Below are positions 31,300 through 39,329 of a stretch of 41,562 nt of DNA, in pieces. The notes under the pieces are model-generated. The model was given only the letters and a program-made list of their open reading frames with translations. It made no database searches and was not told the origin of the DNA. Every line of letters starts with the position of its first letter. Positions within the stretch are counted from its first letter, which is position 1. Where the stretch lies: contig DIAY01000141.1 in NCBI GenBank assembly GCA_002414905.1, positions 1 through 41,562 on the forward strand, in the 5' to 3' direction. The position numbers were made by a program, and so were the translations under genes. The stretch comes from Holophagales bacterium UBA5066 (lineage in GTDB: Bacteria; Acidobacteriota; Thermoanaerobaculia; UBA5066).

Positions 31300-31606
31300 G
31301 AGGTCCTTCCGTTCGGGTCGGCCCGGCATCCGGTGCGGGGGTACGAAACCAGTATGGACGAGTGGCGTTCGCCTTTGACCACCATTCCGGATCGTCAGGC
31401 CGCGTCCTGTCCTCGCGGGCTCACCGGTCATCTCTCCGTCTGCTCCTCTCCGTTTTCTCCGAAGCACGAACCGCGCCAGCACCCGGGGCGCGTCGCACGA
31501 TTCGACGCCGGTACAAAGCCCCCCAAGGCCGGGAGAGTCCGGCCGGCGCGATTCAGCGCCCCGGACGCGAACGACGCGGTCTCATCGGCTGAGGGAAGGG
31601 GAGAGG
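31300..31606. other. Intergenic region of about 300 bp
   Basis: This holds the leader and sigma-54 type promoter (31463-31478) of the CheB-CheR operon. I see no gene with a ribosome-binding site or recognisable product in the rest. Confidence 0.5.
31463..31478 (-). promoter_or_regulatory. Sigma-54 type promoter of the CheB-CheR operon
   Basis: The minus strand reads TGGCGCGGTTCGTGCT, identical over 16 nt to the element at 27928-27943, while the flanks differ. The predicted start site is near 31452, leaving a leader of about 150 nt before ATG 31299. Confidence 0.65.
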
Positions 31607-31890
31607 GTGGAGGCAGCGACCTGGGTCGCCCTGAATCGTGATTCCGCAACGGTTCTCGTGCGATACGTCCTGACTCCCGAGGACGTCGCCGGACCTTTCG
31701 GGACGCTCCCGGTCGCGACAATCGACAGAGCGAAACCGAGCGCCCTGGGATTCGAATTTGGGATCGAAGACCTCGGCGAGAAGTTCCACGCGAGCCCGGG
31801 GCTTCTTCGGGAACTGAACCCCGGTGCCGCGTTCGATGTGGCGGAGGCAAAGATCCCGGTCCCGAACGTCGAGGGTGAGCCGCTCGTCAG
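31607..31890 (+). pseudogene. Fragment of an L,D-transpeptidase N-terminal region
   Basis: The plus-strand frame reads LVRYVLTPEDVAGPFGTLP, then LGFEFGIEDLGEKFHASPGLLRELNPGAAFDVAEAKIPVPNV. This matches the region before the catalytic domain of ErfK/YkuD-type L,D-transpeptidases, including a LysM-like L-x-E-K-F-H-x-S-x-x-L-L-x-x-L-N-P-G motif. The signal peptide and the YkuD catalytic Cys/His domain are absent: the frame continues into antisense of the next gene. It is a stranded internal fragment. Confidence 0.65.
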
Positions 31891-31941
31891 GGGAGAGCCG
31901 CGGCCGGCCGGGGCAATCCCGGGCGGCCGCGGACGCTTCGG

Positions 31942-32160
31942 CTATGCCTTGCGCTTGACCAGCAAGAGCGCCCCGCCTGCGACGATGGCGCCCACGCCAG
32001 CCCAGATCGGGACGTTGACCGTTTCCTTGTCCTTTACGGAGAGCTCGAGGGGGCCGATCTTGGTGGAGTGGGTTTCCTTCGTGTAGGTGAAGCTGCCGTA
32101 GGCGAGGCCGAGGATGCCTCCCACGATCAGGACGATGGCCAGAATCTTCGATCCGTTCAT
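31942..32160 (-). CDS. Small two-span membrane protein (DUF3185-like)
   Basis: The 72-residue protein has two helices (ILAIVLIVGGILGLAYGSF and IWAGVGAIVAGGALLLV). Between them, TYTKETHSTKIGPLELSVKDKETVNVP is a conserved periplasmic-type loop I know from small proteins of many proteobacteria and acidobacteria. GAGGAG lies 6-8 nt before the ATG. The sigma-54 type promoter at 32242-32257 would drive it. It likely belongs with the other small envelope proteins of the window; function unknown. Confidence 0.85.
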   Translation of the reverse strand: MNGSKILAIVLIVGGILGLAYGSFTYTKETHSTKIGPLELSVKDKETVNVPIWAGVGAIVAGGALLLVKRKA

Positions 32161-32241
32161 TTCTGCTCTCCTCTGAGGGAACGACTATCGTTCGTTTCGG
32201 AAACCACAGGTCGGGTGTCTGGTCGGTTCCGATGACTGAAA

Positions 32242-32257
32242 AGCACGTCGCGTGCCA
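32242..32257 (-). promoter_or_regulatory. Sigma-54 type promoter for the small two-span membrane protein
   Basis: The minus strand reads TGGCACGCGACGTGCT: a perfect -24 element TGGCACG and GTGCT at -12 with correct spacing. The element is also a palindrome in part (GCACG-CGA-CGTGC). The predicted start is near 32231, about 70 nt before ATG 32160. Confidence 0.65.
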
Positions 32258-32285
32258 GCGGCCGCGACGGACTGCACCTCCGTGC

Positions 32286-33524
32286 CTACTCTCTTTCGGC
32301 CGTCTGCAGCTGGCACGGGAGCATTTCAATTCCGGATCTCGGCCAGATCCACTTCAGAAGGCTCCCGGCGTCCATCGGCCTGGCGATGAAGAACCCCTGG
32401 GCCACGTCCGCCCCGAGGCCCAAGAGCAGGTCCCAGTCTTCCTGCGTCTCGACGCCCTCGGCCACCGACGAGAGATGCAGTTTCGCCGCCATCTCGAGGC
32501 TCGACTCGAGGATGACGCTCGCCGATCTCTGCCGCGTGGCGTACGTGACGAAGGACCGATCGATCTTGAGCTCGGTGAAGGCGATCCGCGTCAGCTGCTG
32601 CATCGACGAGTAGCCCGTTCCGTAGTCGTCGATCGAGAGGCCGAAGCCCTTCATGCGCAGCCGCGAGAGATTCTCGAGGACCTTCCCGGTGTCGGTCGTC
32701 GTCGCGGACTCGGTGATCTCGAGCACCATGTGCCGCGGCTCGAGGCTCTCCGAGCGCACGATCTCCGTCAGGCGCTCGGCAAGGCCGACGTCGGCCAGCG
32801 ACCTGACAGACAGGTTCACCGACACGGTCACGTCCAGCCCGCTCGCTCGCCGCCACTCCCGGCAGAATGCGGCCGACTTCCTCACGATGACCCGGGTCAG
32901 CGCGTCGATCAGGCCGTGATCCTCCATCGGCGTGATGAAAGCGTCCGGGGCCACGATTCCCCGGCTCGGATGGCGCCAGCGTGCGAGCGCTTCGGCGCCC
33001 TCGAGTTGCCCGGTCTGAAGCTCCACCTGCGGCTGGAAGAAGGGCTCGAACTCGTCCTTCCTCAGTCCTTCCTCGAGCTCCTCCGGGGTGAACGGCGGGC
33101 ACGCCGTCCCCGGCGGGCTCAGGCCCGGCAGCAGCGGCTCGTGGCGACGGATCAGCGCATCCAGCTTCGCCGGCGTGACCGGCTTCTCGATGACGCCGAG
33201 GATCCTGACGCCGTAGGCTCTCGTCATCGTCTCCACCGAAGCGAGCAAAGATTCTTCCAGGGCGCTCGCGAGGATGATCGAGACCGGGAGTCCCGCCTCA
33301 CCCAGGTGCCGCATGAACTCCATTCCGTCCATGCCCGGCATGTCGAGATCGCTGATGATGATGTCGACCGCGGCGTCCGGCGCCAGGGCGATCTTCAGGG
33401 CGGCCCGGCCGTCGGGGGCGCCAACGACCTTCGTGGCGCCGAGACCTGCCAGGATCTTCAGGAGCACGTGCCTCTGGAAAGGGTGATCCTCGACCGCCAG
33501 GAAGCTCAGGTCGGCGATGCGCAT
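32286..33524 (-). CDS. REC-EAL response regulator, c-di-GMP phosphodiesterase
   Basis: The 412-residue protein has a receiver domain (about 6-125; phosphate acceptor Asp59 in IIISDLDMPGMDG) and an EAL domain (about 145-390). Catalytic residues are all present: Glu178 of EAL, Asn237 (SVNLS), Glu269 (LEITES), Asp299/Asp300 (DDYGTGYSS), Lys320 (ELKIDRSF) and Glu356 (AEGVET). It should hydrolyse c-di-GMP to pGpG, switched by phosphorylation. GAGG lies 8 nt before ATG 33524. The gene starts 19 nt inside the end of the hybrid kinase gene, so the kinase is almost surely its partner. Confidence 0.96.
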   Translation of the reverse strand: MRIADLSFLAVEDHPFQRHVLLKILAGLGATKVVGAPDGRAALKIALAPDAAVDIIISDLDMPGMDGMEFMRHLGEAGLPVSIILASALEESLLASVETMTRAYGVRILGVIEKPVTPAKLDALIRRHEPLLPGLSPPGTACPPFTPEELEEGLRKDEFEPFFQPQVELQTGQLEGAEALARWRHPSRGIVAPDAFITPMEDHGLIDALTRVIVRKSAAFCREWRRASGLDVTVSVNLSVRSLADVGLAERLTEIVRSESLEPRHMVLEITESATTTDTGKVLENLSRLRMKGFGLSIDDYGTGYSSMQQLTRIAFTELKIDRSFVTYATRQRSASVILESSLEMAAKLHLSSVAEGVETQEDWDLLLGLGADVAQGFFIARPMDAGSLLKWIWPRSGIEMLPCQLQTAERE

Positions 33525-36500
33525 ACCACATCCTCGCAATAGGCGTTCAGACGGTTCAGCTCCCGGTGGAACGCTTCCATGTTCGTCTCGACCGCGTTGC
33601 GGTCGTTCGCGCGGCTGGCACGCTCCAGGCGCTCGCACGCGGTGGCCAGCGCGTCCGCCCCGACCGTCCGGGCCGCACCCTTCATGCGGTGGGCCGCGCG
33701 TGTCACGTGTTTCCGGTCGTGCGCGCTCACGGCGGCCTCGAGCATGGCGGCGTCCACGTCGTTGACGCGCCGGAACTCCGCCAGAAGCTCGAGCTCGGCA
33801 GCCTCGTCGCCGCCGGAAATCGCGCCGAGCACCGTGCGGTCGAGAGGAGCGGGCGGATCCGAAACCGGCAGCCACTGGTCGAGCTTTTTCGCCAGCTCCA
33901 TGAGCTGGACCGGCTTGGGGAGGTAGGCGTCCATGCCGGCTGCGAAGCAGGCCTCGGCCTCACCCCCCAGGACGTTCGCCGTGCAAGCGACGATCGGGAT
34001 GCGCCGCCCCCCGGCCGCGCCCTCGAGGCCGCGGATGAAGCGAGTGAGCTCGTAGCCGTTCATCTCGGGCATGTTGCAGTCGGTGATGACCATCCCGAAG
34101 CGCCGGGACTTCCACTTCTCAAGCGCCTCGGCGCCATTCTCGGCGCACTCGGACGCGAACCCGAGCATGTTCACCTGACGAGCGAGGATCGAGCGGTTCG
34201 TGGGATGGTCGTCGACGAGCAGGACGAGCGTCCCCTCGGTCTCGGCCTGGGCGAGGGTCGGAGCCCGTCGGCGGGTGCGGGCGAGAGTGCTCAGCCATTC
34301 TCCGTTGTGGATCGAGTCGGGCGGCGCGACCTCTTTCGGATCGGCGCTCGCGAGCGAGAGCTCGAGGCTCATGCTCGTGCCCTCGCCGACCTGGCTGACC
34401 ATCTGGATGGTGCCCCCCATGATCACTGCGAGCCGCTGGCAGATCGTCAGGCCGAGGCCGGTACCGCCGGTTCGGGGCGAGGCCGAGTCCGTGGCCTGAA
34501 CGAACGGCTGGAACAGATTCGTCTGGTTCTGGGTGGAGATACCGGCGCCGGTGTCCTTCACCGAGAACCGGATCCGATCTCTTCCGGGGGATCGCTCCAC
34601 CAGCTCCGCCTCGATCGAGATCTGGCCGTCGGTCGTGAACTTGAGCGCGTTGCTGACGAGGTTGTTGAGGATCTGGCGGAGCCGCATCGGGTCGAACATG
34701 TACGCGAGGCCGATCCGCGGGTCGACGCGGCTCTCGAGGAGAAGGCCCTTGCTGCTGGCGTTCCCGGAGTAGATGTTACGCACGGCCTCGACCGCCGCCT
34801 GGATGGAAGCAGCCTCAGGGCGTACTTCCAGCTTGCCCGCCTCGATCTTGGAGAGATCCAGGATGTCGTCGATGATTCGCTGCAGGGTCGTGCCCGATTC
34901 CCGTACGACCTCGAGCATCGTGAGCTGCGCGGGGTCGAGGTTCGTCAGGCTGAGCAGCTCGAGCATTCCCAGGACACCGTTCATCGGCGTGCGAACCTCG
35001 TGGCTCATCGTGGCCAGAAAGACGCTCTTGGCGCGGTTGGCGTCCTCGGCGGCACCCTTCTGCCGCTCGGCGTCCTTGAGCACAGTGAGGTCCCTGATTG
35101 CCACGGTGATCAGGATTCCCTCGGTGCTCTCCAGTCGGCTCAGCATGATCTCGATCGGGAATCGGGTCCCGTCCTTCCGTCTCCCGGACAGCTCGAGTCC
35201 TGCGCCGACCTGCTGCGCGAGCGCCTCCGCGGGGCTTCGCGTGCCGTCGGCGATGAGGCGTTCCGCAAAGCCCTCCGGGATGATGTTCCTCACCTGCTGC
35301 GCCACGAGCTCGTCGCGGCGGTACCCGAACTGCGTCTCTGCCTGGACGTTCAGGAAGACGATCTGGCCGGCCTGGTTGACCACGACCATCGCGTCCGGGG
35401 CCGCTTCCATGAGCCCGCGGTACCTGTTCTCCATCTGCTCCAGGAGCCTCTCCGCGGTCCTGCGCGCGCTGAGGTCCCTGATTGACGCGGTGACCAGGAT
35501 TCCTTCGGCGCTCTCCAGGGGGCTCAGCATGATCTCGATCGGGAACCGGCTCCCGTCCTTCCGTAGCCCGGAGAGCTCGATTCCGGTCGCGATATGTTGA
35601 GCCAGCGCCTCTGTGGCGCTTCGGGACCGGTCGGCGATCAGCCGTTCCGCGAAGCCGTCCGGGATGATGTTCTTCACGGGTTTCCCGAGGAGCTCGTCGC
35701 GGTGGTAGCCGAACTGCTTTTCCGCCTGGACGTTCAGGAGGACGATGCCGCCCTTCTCGTCCACTACGACCATCGCTTCCGGAGCCGCCTCGAGGAGTCC
35801 GCGGTACTGTCCCTGCGTCCGGGCGGTGTACTTTGCCGCTTCCGCTTCGTGCAGGGCTTCTTCCAGCTCCTTTTGCGCGGTGATATCGGCCCAGTAGCCG
35901 TTCCAGAGGAGGCTGCCATCGGGCTCCCGCCTCAAGGATGCACAGGAGCGCATCCATCTCGGCTCGCCCTGCGCGGGCCGGATACGGAAGTCGACGAGCA
36001 GAGGCTCGAGCGAACCTGCTGCCGTCTCGAGGGCCGCAACCACCGCGGGCCTGTCGTCTTCGAGAACGTATTCCCAGAAGGTGGCCGGAGAGCGGAGGAG
36101 GGCCTCCCGGTCCATACCATAGAGCCGGCCGACGGACTGGCTCACGAACTCGAAGCGCGGGCGCGAGATGTCTCCGGGCCCGGAACGGCACTTGTAGACC
36201 GCGCCTGGAAGGCTCTCGACCATGTCCGCCAGCTTCAGCTCGGCACGATCGCGTGTCCTCACCTGCACGACGAATGCGACGAAACCGAGAAGAACGAGAC
36301 CCATCAGGAGGGCGGCGGTGAAGGCGGTCACGGCAGGGACAACGGGAGGTCGCTCGTCCGCGCGGCGAACCGCGAGCAGGCGCAGCTCCTCCTGCTGCAT
36401 CTCTCCCGTCAGGGCATAGACCTGCGCGCTCGCCCTCTGTCCGACTCCGGCGGAGACGTACGCGGTCGCAATTCCGGTTCTCTCGCTACTGCGCCTGCCC

Positions 36501-36880
36501 ACGACCTCCCTCATGGCCGAGTCGCGGGCCACGATCAGCTCATCGAGGTGGAGCGCCCTGAGCTGCTGTTCCGCTCGGTCCGAGGTGAGGAGACGGACGG
36601 AACGGGCGGCCTTGGCGGCTCCCGCCAGCGCCTGGTCCCGTTCGAACAGGTCGGCGGACCGGCCGGAGAGGAGGTAGGCGAGCTGGGCGGACTCCGCGCG
36701 GCCGACCTGCTCGTTGATCTGGTCGATGGTCCGAATGACCTCCAGGGTGTGACGGACCCAACGCGATGGGCCCCTCGCCTGGACGTCGAAGCTGTGAAGC
36801 GCCCATCCCATGGCCACTATTCCCATCGCGGCAGTGCCGAGCGCGATGTAAGTGAGGTACTTCAGCGCAAGGCGTTTCAC
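33506..36880 (-). CDS. Hybrid sensor histidine kinase (CHASE3-like, 3 PAS, HisKA, HATPase, REC, HPt)
   Basis: The 1124-residue membrane protein has TM1 (8-27), a CHASE3-like periplasmic domain, TM2 (about 180-205) and three PAS domains (about 220-345, 357-470, 486-598). HisKA follows (SHEVRTPMN near 625), then HATPase (NNLVSNALKF, DTGAGI, GGTGLGL), a receiver (Asp near 932 in VITDCNMPEMNG) and an HPt domain (His near 1063 in AAHRMKGAARTVG). This allows a full His-Asp-His relay inside one protein, ending on the receiver of the overlapping REC-EAL gene. PAS2 and PAS3 are near-duplicates. GTG 36880 was chosen as it gives a clean basic start before TM1; its Shine-Dalgarno match (GAGGG) is modest. 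Confidence 0.95.
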   Translation of the reverse strand: MKRLALKYLTYIALGTAAMGIVAMGWALHSFDVQARGPSRWVRHTLEVIRTIDQINEQVGRAESAQLAYLLSGRSADLFERDQALAGAAKAARSVRLLTSDRAEQQLRALHLDELIVARDSAMREVVGRRSSERTGIATAYVSAGVGQRASAQVYALTGEMQQEELRLLAVRRADERPPVVPAVTAFTAALLMGLVLLGFVAFVVQVRTRDRAELKLADMVESLPGAVYKCRSGPGDISRPRFEFVSQSVGRLYGMDREALLRSPATFWEYVLEDDRPAVVAALETAAGSLEPLLVDFRIRPAQGEPRWMRSCASLRREPDGSLLWNGYWADITAQKELEEALHEAEAAKYTARTQGQYRGLLEAAPEAMVVVDEKGGIVLLNVQAEKQFGYHRDELLGKPVKNIIPDGFAERLIADRSRSATEALAQHIATGIELSGLRKDGSRFPIEIMLSPLESAEGILVTASIRDLSARRTAERLLEQMENRYRGLMEAAPDAMVVVNQAGQIVFLNVQAETQFGYRRDELVAQQVRNIIPEGFAERLIADGTRSPAEALAQQVGAGLELSGRRKDGTRFPIEIMLSRLESTEGILITVAIRDLTVLKDAERQKGAAEDANRAKSVFLATMSHEVRTPMNGVLGMLELLSLTNLDPAQLTMLEVVRESGTTLQRIIDDILDLSKIEAGKLEVRPEAASIQAAVEAVRNIYSGNASSKGLLLESRVDPRIGLAYMFDPMRLRQILNNLVSNALKFTTDGQISIEAELVERSPGRDRIRFSVKDTGAGISTQNQTNLFQPFVQATDSASPRTGGTGLGLTICQRLAVIMGGTIQMVSQVGEGTSMSLELSLASADPKEVAPPDSIHNGEWLSTLARTRRRAPTLAQAETEGTLVLLVDDHPTNRSILARQVNMLGFASECAENGAEALEKWKSRRFGMVITDCNMPEMNGYELTRFIRGLEGAAGGRRIPIVACTANVLGGEAEACFAAGMDAYLPKPVQLMELAKKLDQWLPVSDPPAPLDRTVLGAISGGDEAAELELLAEFRRVNDVDAAMLEAAVSAHDRKHVTRAAHRMKGAARTVGADALATACERLERASRANDRNAVETNMEAFHRELNRLNAYCEDVVCASPT
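35087..35807 (-). repeat. Tandem duplication of a PAS domain
   Basis: Units 35087-35423 and 35471-35807 repeat with a period of 384 nt (128 codons). Long runs agree at the DNA level, such as GAGGTCCCTGATTG and CTCAGCATGATCTCGATCGG. Protein copies share AAPxAMVVV, LNVQAExQFGY, RDEL, NIIPxGFAERLIAD and RFPIEIMLSxLES. This is a recent in-frame duplication within the kinase gene. Confidence 0.9.
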
Positions 36881-36967
36881 CTGCGTGCCCTCGCAAGGAG
36901 GTCGGTGATGGCCAGGGATCGTGCCGTTCCGTTCATTGGGAAGCCCTTTCGGCTCCAGAGGGCGCCT

Positions 36968-36983
36968 CGCAAGACGGCCGCCA
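36968..36983 (-). promoter_or_regulatory. Sigma-54 type promoter of the hybrid kinase operon
   Basis: The minus strand reads TGGCGGCCGTCTTGCG: TGGC at -24 and TTGC at -12, exactly spaced. Predicted transcription starts near 36957, about 77 nt before GTG 36880. The rest of the 305-bp region between the two divergent genes holds only the palindrome at 37067-37083 and the ribosome-binding site of the peptidase gene. Confidence 0.6.
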
Positions 36984-37066
36984 CTCCGGTCGTGGGGCGG
37001 GGGATGGCGGTTCCTGGCTTCGCCGACCTCCAGCGCCAGCCCGCGAGATCGCGCCCTTGGGGAATC

Positions 37067-37083
37067 CTTGTAGGAAGTACAAG
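37067..37083. promoter_or_regulatory. Perfect palindrome, candidate activator site
   Basis: CTTGTA-GGAAG-TACAAG has perfect 6-bp arms and a 5-nt spacer. It lies about 118 bp upstream of the start predicted from the kinase sigma-54 type element, where enhancer-binding proteins usually bind. It is also about 110 bp upstream of the peptidase ATG, so it could instead control that gene. Confidence 0.5.
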
Positions 37084-37185
37084 CGGTGTGGAAAAAGAGG
37101 AACACCGCCCCGGGCCTCTCCGGCCTCTTTCGAATCCATGGCAAGGCGTCCGGGAACTATCATCCGAGACCGCATGGAGGTAGTG

Positions 37186-39276
37186 ATGAGGTCTCTTCTT
37201 GCAACCCTGGGGACCGTCGCGACGGCGGCCGTTCTTCTGGCGGGGCCGGCGGCGGCGCAGCAGCCCGGCGACGATCCCTTCCTGTGGCTCGAGGACGTCC
37301 AGGGAGAGAAGGCCCTGACCTGGGTCCGGCAGCAGAACGAGAAGTCGACGAAGGTGCTCGAGGCGCGCAAGGAGTATCGGCCGATCTTCGCGCGGACGCT
37401 CGAGATCCTCGACTCGAAGGACAAGATCCCCTCGCCCGAGCTCCTCGGGGAGACCGTCTACAACTTCTGGCAGGATGACACCCACGAGCGGGGCCTCTGG
37501 CGCCGCACGTCGCTGGCGTCGTACCGGACGGCGGCCCCGCAGTGGGAGACCGTCCTCGACGTCGATGCGCTCGCGAAGGCGGAGGGCAAGGCCTGGGTCT
37601 TCCACGGCGCGAGCTGCCTCGCTCCGGCGTATGCACGCTGCATGGTCAGCCTCTCGCCCGGGGGTTCCGACGCCTCCGTCCAGCGCGAGTTCGACACGCG
37701 GACGAAGGCGTTCGTCCCGGGCGGCTTCTCCCTCCCGGAGGCGAAGTCGAACGTCGGGTGGCGGGACGAGGAGACGCTCTGGGTCGGGACGGATTTCGGA
37801 CCGGGATCGCTCACCGTCTCCGGCTATCCCCGGATCGTGAAGCTCTGGAAGCGCGGGACGCCGCTCTCGGCGGCCCGGACGATCTTCGAGGGGAAGGCCG
37901 AGGATGTCGCCTCCGGCGCCTCCAGCTCGATCCTCAGCGACGGCCGGTACGACGTCGTCGCACGGACCCCGGCCTTCTACCGCCAGGAGATGTTCCTATT
38001 CCTGGGTGACCGCCTCGTAAGGCTCGACGTGCCCGAGGACTGCCAGCCGCGGGGCTTCTTCCGCGATCGGCTCCTCCTCTCGCTCCGGAGCGACTGGGCG
38101 GCCGGAGGGAAGACGTACCTGACGGGCTCCCTCCTCGCAGTGCCCGTTGACGGCCTCCTGCGGGGTGCGCCCCGCCCCGAAGTGCTCTTCGAGCCGGCCC
38201 AGCGTGTCTCCCTGGCGAGCGTGCAGCGGACGCGGGACCACGTCCTCGTCCAGACGCTCGACAACGTGCGCAGTCGCATCATCGCTCTCGGGCTCGAGGG
38301 GGACGCGTGGAAGCGTTCCGAGGTGCCGACGCCCGGGGTGGGCACCGCGTCGTTCTCGGCGACGGACGACACCACCGAAACGTTCTTCTTCACTTACCAG
38401 GACTTCACGACCCCCTCGTCGCTCTGGCTCGTCGAAGGCGGCAAGGAGCCCGTGAAGGTCAAGTCGATGCCGGCCTTCTTCGACGCGACGGGAATGAAGA
38501 CCGAGCAGCTCGAGGCGACGTCGAAGGACGGCACGAAGATCCCGTACTTCGTCGTGACTCCGAAGGGATTCAAGGCCAACGGCAACGCGCCGGCGCTCCT
38601 TTACGCTTACGGCGGCTTCGAGGTGTCGCAGGTTCCGCGGTACAGCGGCGCGATCGGGTCGGCCTGGCTTTCGCGCGGCGGCGTCTACGTCCTCGCCAAC
38701 ATTCGTGGGGGTGGCGAGTTCGGTCCCGCCTGGCACAAGGCGGCCGTCAAGGCAAACCACATCCACAATTTCGAGGACTTCGCCGCGGTGGCCCAGGACC
38801 TGATCGCGAGAAAGATCAGCTCGCCGCGGCGTCTTGGAATCATGGGAGGCTCGCAGGGGGGGCTTCTCGTCGGCGGGACGTTCACTCTCTACCCGGAGCT
38901 TTTCAACGCCGTCGTGGCCCAGGTGCCTCTCGCCGACATGCGCCGGTTCAGTCACCTCCTCGCCGGGGCGAGCTGGATGGCCGAGTACGGTGACCCGGAC
39001 AAGCCGGAGGACTGGGCGTACATCCAGACGTGGTCGCCATACCAGCTGCTAAAGGCGGACGCAAAGTATCCGACGCCGTTCTACTGGACGAACACTCGCG
39101 ACGATCGTGTCCACCCCGCTCACGCCCGGAAGATGGTGGCGAAGATGGAAGCGCAGGGGCATCCTGTCTACTACTTCGAGAACACGGAAGGCGGGCACGG
39201 GAGCGGCGCCGTGAACAAGCAGACGGCCAGGGTCACAGCGCTCCAGTACGCCTACCTCTGGATGATGCTGCGCTGA
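37186..39276 (+). CDS. Secreted prolyl oligopeptidase (S9A family)
   Basis: The 696-residue protein has a signal peptide (MRSLLATLGTVATAAVLLAGPAAA). A beta-propeller domain follows (starting DPFLWLEDVQGEKALTWVRQQN, the typical S9A opening), then a C-terminal alpha/beta-hydrolase domain. The catalytic triad is Ser556 (GGSQGG), Asp639 or Asp640 (TRDDRVHP) and His671 (GGHGSG). It should cut after proline in short peptides in the periplasm or outside. ATG 37186 is supported by GGAGGT (37176-37181) and by the signal peptide starting there; ATG 37174 is the alternative. Confidence 0.95.
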   Translation: MRSLLATLGTVATAAVLLAGPAAAQQPGDDPFLWLEDVQGEKALTWVRQQNEKSTKVLEARKEYRPIFARTLEILDSKDKIPSPELLGETVYNFWQDDTHERGLWRRTSLASYRTAAPQWETVLDVDALAKAEGKAWVFHGASCLAPAYARCMVSLSPGGSDASVQREFDTRTKAFVPGGFSLPEAKSNVGWRDEETLWVGTDFGPGSLTVSGYPRIVKLWKRGTPLSAARTIFEGKAEDVASGASSSILSDGRYDVVARTPAFYRQEMFLFLGDRLVRLDVPEDCQPRGFFRDRLLLSLRSDWAAGGKTYLTGSLLAVPVDGLLRGAPRPEVLFEPAQRVSLASVQRTRDHVLVQTLDNVRSRIIALGLEGDAWKRSEVPTPGVGTASFSATDDTTETFFFTYQDFTTPSSLWLVEGGKEPVKVKSMPAFFDATGMKTEQLEATSKDGTKIPYFVVTPKGFKANGNAPALLYAYGGFEVSQVPRYSGAIGSAWLSRGGVYVLANIRGGGEFGPAWHKAAVKANHIHNFEDFAAVAQDLIARKISSPRRLGIMGGSQGGLLVGGTFTLYPELFNAVVAQVPLADMRRFSHLLAGASWMAEYGDPDKPEDWAYIQTWSPYQLLKADAKYPTPFYWTNTRDDRVHPAHARKMVAKMEAQGHPVYYFENTEGGHGSGAVNKQTARVTALQYAYLWMMLR

Positions 39277-39282
39277 GCGCCA

Positions 39283-39311
39283 CCGTGGGCGGCCCCGGGG
39301 GCCGCCCACGG
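39283..39311 (+). terminator. Perfect 14-bp hairpin after the peptidase gene
   Basis: CCGTGGGCGGCCCC and GGGGCCGCCCACGG flank a single G, 6 nt after the stop. No T-run follows. In GC-rich genomes such hairpins often mark transcript ends. It separates the peptidase gene from the hydrolase gene, which starts 18 nt later. Confidence 0.65.
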
Positions 39312-39329
39312 CCGCTTGCCGGTCGACCG

